This document shows positions 59,387-64,000 of a stretch of 64,000 nt of DNA, one piece after another. Within the stretch, counting starts at the first letter, position 1; each line of letters begins with the position of its first letter. Made by a program: the position numbers and the translations under genes. The stretch covers positions 4,595,501 to 4,659,500 of the forward strand of contig NZ_CP053564.1 in NCBI RefSeq assembly GCF_013155125.1, in the 5' to 3' direction. A model generated the notes under the pieces. It was not told the origin of the DNA. It saw nothing but the letters and a program-made list of their open reading frames with translations, and did not search any database. The DNA is from Pseudonocardia broussonetiae (GTDB lineage: Bacteria; Actinomycetota; Actinomycetes; Mycobacteriales; Pseudonocardiaceae).

Positions 59387-62300
59387 TCAGGGCTCGACGC
59401 GCAGCGCGTCCTCCAGCTCGGTGAGCTGCAGGATCCGGGCCGTCGGACTGCCCGGCACGACCCGGACGCGGACGCCGTGCGGCACCGTCGCGGCGATCTC
59501 CAGCAGCAGCCCGATGCCGGCGCTGGCCAGGTGCGTCACCCCGGTGACGTCGACGACGACCTCGCCCGGGGCGTCCGCGACGGCCGCCAGCACGCGGTCG
59601 CGCAGGCCGGGCACGGTGGCGACGTCGAGCTCGCCCGCCAGCACCAGGCGCGGCCCGTCGTGCACCTGCAGCCCGGCGCGCACCTCGGTGCCCGGCACCC
59701 CCGGCTCGGGCGCGCCGGGGACCCGCGGCGGCCCGTCGACCATCGGGCTCATCGTGAACGCGATCCGCGTGCCCTCCCCGGAGTGCTCGACGACGACGTC
59801 CTGCGCCAGCCGATCGATCACCATCAGGCCGCGACCGCGGTAGCCGGGGTCGGCGGGCGGCGGTCGCCAGTCGCCCTCGTCGGTGACCTCGGCCTCCACG
59901 GAGCCGTCGGCCCGCTGGTCGAGCCGGTAGCGGTACTCGCCGGGGGCGCGGTCGCGGTAGGCGTGCTCGACGGAGTTGGCGAGCGCCTCGCCCAGCGCGA
60001 GCTGCAGGTCGTCGCCGACCTCCTCCGGCAGCGCGGCGGCGGTGATCCACGCGGCGACGTCGCGGCGCACCACCGCGAGCTGGTCGGGGCGCGCGGGCCC
60101 GCGCCCGGCCAGGACCGGCGGGCGCAGCCGGGCGACGATCAGGGCGACGTCGTCGGCGGGGCCGGACCCGTCCAGCGCGGCATGCAGGATCGCGGGCACG
60201 AGCTCCTCGACGGGGCTGGTCGCGTGGTCCGCGCCCGCGGAGGCGAGCCGGGCGAACCCGACGTCGACGATCTCGGTCCGCCGCTCGACCAGCCCGTCGG
60301 TGTAGAGGATCACCGTCGACCCCGGCGCCAGGGTGGTGGCTCCCTCGGTGAACGGCGGGCCGCCGCGCACGCCGAGGACCGCGCCCTGGGCGTCCTCCAG
60401 GTAGGTCGCCGAGCCGTCGGGGCCCAGCACGAGCGGCGGCGGGTGCCCGGCGCGGGCCCAGCGCAGGTCGCCGGTGCGGGTGTCGAGGACGACGCCGATC
60501 GCGGTGCTGGCGCGGGCGCCCGGGACGCGGTGCGACCAGCGGTTGAGCCAGGTCAGCGCCTCGGCGGGGGAGTGGGTCTGCAGCAGGTAGGCCGAGAGGG
60601 CGCTGCGCAGCTGCCCCATGACGGCGGCGGCGCGCGGCCCCTGCCCGACGACGTCGCCGACGACGATCGCGACGAGGTTGTCGTCCAGCGGCAGCACGTC
60701 GTACCAGTCGCCGCCGGTGCGGCTGCCCGAGGACGCGGGCAGGTAGCGGGCGGCGAGCGTGACGCGGTCGTGGTCGGGCAGCGCGGGCGGCAGCAGGCTG
60801 CGCTGCAGCGTGTCGGCGAGCTCGCGGCGGGTGTCGGCCAGCGCCGCGCGCTCGAACGCCAGCCCGGCGTCGCTGGCGAGGGTGTGCAGGAACGCGCGCT
60901 CGTCGTCGTCGAAGGCGCGGGTGCCGCGGAACCCGACGGCCAGGGCGCCCACCACGCGCTCGCCGACCGTCAGCGGCAGCGCGGCGCCGGCGTCGTCGCC
61001 GTCGGCGCGCCAGGTGGGCACGCCGGTCCGCATCGCGTCGACGACGGACGGCACGCCGCGCGGGTCGCCGATCTGGTGCACCGCGTGCGGGCCGCCGGGC
61101 CCGGGGAGGGTGACCGAGACCGACACCGCGCCGGTCGCCTCGACGATCCCGGTGGCGAGCACGTGCGCGGCGTCGTCGACGGTGCCGGCGGCGGCGAGCG
61201 CCGCGGTGACCTCGTGGAGCTGGCGCTCGCGGGTGGCCAGCCGGTCGGTCTCGATCATCAGCGCGACGCGGCGGCCCAGCTCCTCGGCGGTGTCGACGTC
61301 GGTGTCGTCGTGCACGCGCGGCGCCCCGGTGCTGACGAACACCAGCGCCCCGAGCAGGCGTCCCGCGACGACGAGCGGCACGACCAGCGCCCCGCGGAAC
61401 ACCACCCCGCCGCCCTCGAGCGGCGAGCCGGGCGGCATCTCGTCGATCGCGAACGCCCGCCCGCCGTGCAGGTCGAGGACGGGCCGGCGCGGCGGGAGCG
61501 CGCGGACGGCGTCGGCCACGGCGGGGTCGCGGTGGTGCACGGCGGCGACGGCCTGGGTGCCGTCGGGGCGGGCCAGGAAGACGATCGCCAGGTCGCCGAG
61601 CAGGGGCGACGCCGCGGCGACGAGGTCGTCGAGCCGGTCGGCGAGGTCGCCGGGGCGGCCGAGCAGGCGCCCGGTGTCGGCGAGCAGGCGGTCGCGCTCG
61701 GTGATCCGCCTGCGCCCGGTGACGTCGCGCAGCGTGCCCACCAGGACCAGGCGCTCGCCGCCCTCGCGGTCGGGCGCCTGGGCGATGACCACCTCGATCC
61801 ACAGCAGCCGTCCGTCGCGGTGCCGCGCGGGCAGCACGAAGCTGCCGCCGCCCTCCGCGCGCACGGTCGCGAAGGCCGCGTCGATCGCCGCGACGTGGTC
61901 GGCGTCGTCGTCCTGCCCCGGCCACCAGGGGTGCGGCAGCGTGTAGGGCAGCCCCTCGGGCCCGTACCCGAGGATGGCCGCGAAGGCGTCGTTGACCTCC
62001 TCGACCGCCCACTCGCGGCCGATCACGAACAGCCCGTCCTGCATGGCGTTGATCAGCGCGTTGCGCCAGGCCGACTCGTGGTTGCGCACGCGGGCGAGCT
62101 GCAGGTTCGACCGCACGCGGGCGAGCAGGTCGGCCGAGGAGAACGGCTTGACGAGGTAGTCGTCGGCGCCGGCGGCGAGGCCCTCGATCGCGGCGTCCTC
62201 ACCCGCGCGGGCCGAGAGCATCACGACCGGGGTCGTGGCCGTGGCCGGGTCGGCGCGCAGGGCCGCGAGCAGCGCGAACCCGTCGATCCCCGGCATCATC

Positions 62301-64000
62301 ACGTCGGTCAGGACCAGGTCGGGCTTCTCGGCCCGGGCCACGGCGAGGGCCTCGTGCCCGTCGGCCACGACGAGCACGCGGTAGTGCGGGGTCAGCAGGC
62401 CGTAGAGGAACCGGCGCAGGTCGCTGTTGTCCTCGGCGACGAGCACGCTGGCCCCGGCCGTCGACCCGGCGTCGAGGGCGACGATCGGGTCGAGGTCGTC
62501 GTCGGAGGAGGCCCACTGCAGGGCCTCCTCGCGGTAGCGCTGGGCCGCCGCCGACACGCGGGCGCTCGTGGGCGGGGCGCCGGTCGAGGCGGACGGCGGC
62601 AGCAGCACCGAGAACGTCGAGCCCTCGTCCAGGACGCTCGTGACGCCGACGGTGCCGCCGTGCAGCGCCGCCAGCTCGGCGACCAGCGCCAGCCCGATGC
62701 CGGTGCCCTCGCGGCTGCGGCCCGAGGCGTGCTGCACGCGGTGGAAGCGCTGGAACAGCAGGGGCAGGTCGTCCTCGGGGACCCCGATGCCGGTGTCGGT
62801 GACGTCGAGGCGGACACCGTCGTCGTCGGTGGGCCGCAGCGCGACGGTGACCCCGCCCGCCAGCGTGTACTTCACCGCGTTGGACAGCAGATTGAGGACG
62901 ATCTTCTCCCACATGTCCACGTCGACGGCGACGGTGGACGGCAGCGCGGGGCACTCGACCACGAAGCCGAGCCCCGCGCGGGTGACGGCGGGGGCGAAGG
63001 ACTCGGCGATGCCGCGGGTGAGCCCGGCGAGGTCGACGGCGGTGCGCTGCGGCACCAGCCGCCCGCCCTCCAGGCGGGCGAAGTCGAGCAGCGTGTCGAC
63101 GAGCCGTCGCAGCCGCCCGCTGTTGCGCCGCACGACCTCCAGCCGCGCCCGGTGCGGGGGCGCGAGCGGGTGGTCGCGGTCGGCGAGGGCGTCCTCGGTG
63201 GGGCCGGCGATGAGCGTCAGCGGGGTGCGCAGCTCGTGGCTGACGCCGGTGAAGAACTCGGTCTTGGCGCGGTCGAGCTCGGCGAGCTCGTCGGCCCGGC
63301 TGCGCTGCGCCTGGTAGGCCTGGGCGTCGGCGATGGCCCGGTTGACCTGCCCGGCGACCAGGTCCAGGAACCGCCGGTACTCGGTGTCGAGCGCGCGGAA
63401 CGGGCTCACGCCGGTGGTCAGCACGCCGAGCGGGCTGCCGGTCCCGCCACCGACGAGCGGGACGCACACGGCCGCGTCGGGCTCGACGGCGTCGTCGATG
63501 TGGCCGGTGGGCAGGAACAGGCCCTTGAACTCCTCGGCGAGCCCGGTGAGGACCTGCGGGGCGCCGGTCTGCAGCACCGGCCACAGCGGCGAGTCGGCGT
63601 CGAGCACGTCGGGGAGGATGCGCGGGTCGTCGGTCATGCCGAAGGCGGCGGTGCGGTGGACCGCGCCGGTGCCGTCGAGCAGGTAGACCGACGCGAACGG
63701 GACGTCGGTGCGGCCGTGCTCCAGCGCCGCCAGCGTCGCCCGGCAGGCCTCGTCGACGGTCGGAGCGGTGGCCGCGGAGATCTCCCCGAGCTCGCTGAGC
63801 ACGCGCAGGCGGCGCTCGCTGAGCACGCGCTCGGTGTCCTCGCTGACGACGCAGAGCATGCCGTCGATGCGGCCCCCGGCGTCGTCGAGCGGGCTGTAGG
63901 AGAATGTGTGGTAGGTCTCCTCGGGGTAGCCCGCCCGCTCCAGGACGAGCAGCAGGGCCTCGTCCCACGTCGCCTCGCCGGTCTCGACGACCTGGCGCAC
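59387..64000 (-). CDS. multidomain hybrid sensor kinase with PP2C phosphatase, RsbW-like and STAS domains (5' end outside window)
   Basis: At least 1537 residues visible; the frame is open at the right edge and begins inside a PAS-like domain, so the true start is outside. Order: PAS end (1-60), GAF (~70-225), HisKA with GVSHELRTPL (His near 254), HATPase (NLLSNAVKYT, DTGIGVPEDD, GTGIGLAL), receiver with LVLTDVMMPGIDGF (Asp near 564) and LVKPF, PAS (~660-760), two GAF-like regions (~770-1050), PP2C/SpoIIE (GGDWYD near 1095, GDVVGQG, YTDGLVE), RsbW-like ATPase (LALGEALANSVEHAY, DRLAQD) and a C-terminal STAS (VTHLASAGIGLL). It joins histidine-kinase phosphorelay with a complete partner-switching set in one chain. 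Likely a cytoplasmic stress sensor controlling an alternative sigma factor. Confidence 0.93.
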   Translation of the reverse strand: MRQVVETGEATWDEALLLVLERAGYPEETYHTFSYSPLDDAGGRIDGMLCVVSEDTERVLSERRLRVLSELGEISAATAPTVDEACRATLAALEHGRTDVPFASVYLLDGTGAVHRTAAFGMTDDPRILPDVLDADSPLWPVLQTGAPQVLTGLAEEFKGLFLPTGHIDDAVEPDAAVCVPLVGGGTGSPLGVLTTGVSPFRALDTEYRRFLDLVAGQVNRAIADAQAYQAQRSRADELAELDRAKTEFFTGVSHELRTPLTLIAGPTEDALADRDHPLAPPHRARLEVVRRNSGRLRRLVDTLLDFARLEGGRLVPQRTAVDLAGLTRGIAESFAPAVTRAGLGFVVECPALPSTVAVDVDMWEKIVLNLLSNAVKYTLAGGVTVALRPTDDDGVRLDVTDTGIGVPEDDLPLLFQRFHRVQHASGRSREGTGIGLALVAELAALHGGTVGVTSVLDEGSTFSVLLPPSASTGAPPTSARVSAAAQRYREEALQWASSDDDLDPIVALDAGSTAGASVLVAEDNSDLRRFLYGLLTPHYRVLVVADGHEALAVARAEKPDLVLTDVMMPGIDGFALLAALRADPATATTPVVMLSARAGEDAAIEGLAAGADDYLVKPFSSADLLARVRSNLQLARVRNHESAWRNALINAMQDGLFVIGREWAVEEVNDAFAAILGYGPEGLPYTLPHPWWPGQDDDADHVAAIDAAFATVRAEGGGSFVLPARHRDGRLLWIEVVIAQAPDREGGERLVLVGTLRDVTGRRRITERDRLLADTGRLLGRPGDLADRLDDLVAAASPLLGDLAIVFLARPDGTQAVAAVHHRDPAVADAVRALPPRRPVLDLHGGRAFAIDEMPPGSPLEGGGVVFRGALVVPLVVAGRLLGALVFVSTGAPRVHDDTDVDTAEELGRRVALMIETDRLATRERQLHEVTAALAAAGTVDDAAHVLATGIVEATGAVSVSVTLPGPGGPHAVHQIGDPRGVPSVVDAMRTGVPTWRADGDDAGAALPLTVGERVVGALAVGFRGTRAFDDDERAFLHTLASDAGLAFERAALADTRRELADTLQRSLLPPALPDHDRVTLAARYLPASSGSRTGGDWYDVLPLDDNLVAIVVGDVVGQGPRAAAVMGQLRSALSAYLLQTHSPAEALTWLNRWSHRVPGARASTAIGVVLDTRTGDLRWARAGHPPPLVLGPDGSATYLEDAQGAVLGVRGGPPFTEGATTLAPGSTVILYTDGLVERRTEIVDVGFARLASAGADHATSPVEELVPAILHAALDGSGPADDVALIVARLRPPVLAGRGPARPDQLAVVRRDVAAWITAAALPEEVGDDLQLALGEALANSVEHAYRDRAPGEYRYRLDQRADGSVEAEVTDEGDWRPPPADPGYRGRGLMVIDRLAQDVVVEHSGEGTRIAFTMSPMVDGPPRVPGAPEPGVPGTEVRAGLQVHDGPRLVLAGELDVATVPGLRDRVLAAVADAPGEVVVDVTGVTHLASAGIGLLLEIAATVPHGVRVRVVPGSPTARILQLTELEDALRVEP

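Overview
The window is very GC-rich (most codons end in G or C), uses many GTG starts, and carries several likely F420-dependent luciferase-like enzymes plus actinobacterial small families (Holin-X/DUF3618 pair, DUF7455-like protein). This fits an actinomycete, most likely Pseudonocardiaceae such as Pseudonocardia; the genus is an inference from style and content. No rRNA, tRNA, CRISPR array, IS element or prophage was seen.

Region 1 (1-21.6 kb, almost all minus strand) looks like one catabolic locus for an aromatic, probably N-heteroaromatic, compound. Ten tightly overlapping genes run from 19843 down to 10565: ferredoxin-type reductase, Rieske oxygenase, C-C hydrolase, a 40-residue membrane peptide, an M20-fold protein, an MhpB-like extradiol dioxygenase, a second hydrolase, a luciferase-like oxidoreductase, an MmgE/PrpD protein and a TetR regulator. 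A molybdenum hydroxylase follows (2Fe-2S subunit plus a fused Mo-FAD subunit), then an SsuABC/TauABC-type importer. A GMC oxidoreductase lies upstream and a partial molybdopterin oxidoreductase lies at the left edge. A 13-bp palindrome (CGTAC-TNW-GTACG) stands in front of four of these transcription units, five sites in all, and is the best candidate operator for the TetR protein.

Region 2 (21.7-26.9 kb) holds housekeeping and stress genes: a holin-like/DUF3618 pair, STAS and RsbW-like partner-switching proteins, an AI-2E-type exporter and two small proteins.

Region 3 (27.2-39.6 kb) is a CoA-dependent ring-degradation cluster that matches cyclohexanecarboxylate to pimeloyl-CoA: AMP-dependent ligase, acyl-CoA dehydrogenases, enoyl-CoA hydratase, BadH-like dehydrogenase, BadI-like ring hydrolase, and a PimC/PimD-like dehydrogenase pair. 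It includes a GntR/FCD regulator, and its palindrome-type site (TGGTCTGACC) recurs at five promoters.

Region 4 (39.6-46.9 kb) is mixed: AraC and IclR regulators, two PPOX flavin proteins, an HD protein, an SRPBCC protein, a GH3 glycosidase and a luciferase-like enzyme. Region 5 (46.9-58.5 kb) is a second acyl-CoA pathway with ligases, an acyl-CoA dehydrogenase, a two-gene biotin-dependent acyl-CoA carboxylase, an SDR dehydrogenase and an enoyl-CoA hydratase. This is the logic of leucine/terpenoid (Liu/Atu) degradation. Region 6 (58.5-64 kb) has a frameshifted monoacylglycerol-lipase-like gene and a giant multidomain signalling protein that runs off the right edge.

Two gene-free stretches of 1.3-1.4 kb (1680-3058 and 56381-57694) are filled with one family of 64-bp elements whose ends are inverted repeats (TGATCG...CGATCA). 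I count 16 copies, almost all exactly 64 bp, with a regular paired arrangement in the right-hand array. I do not recognise this family.
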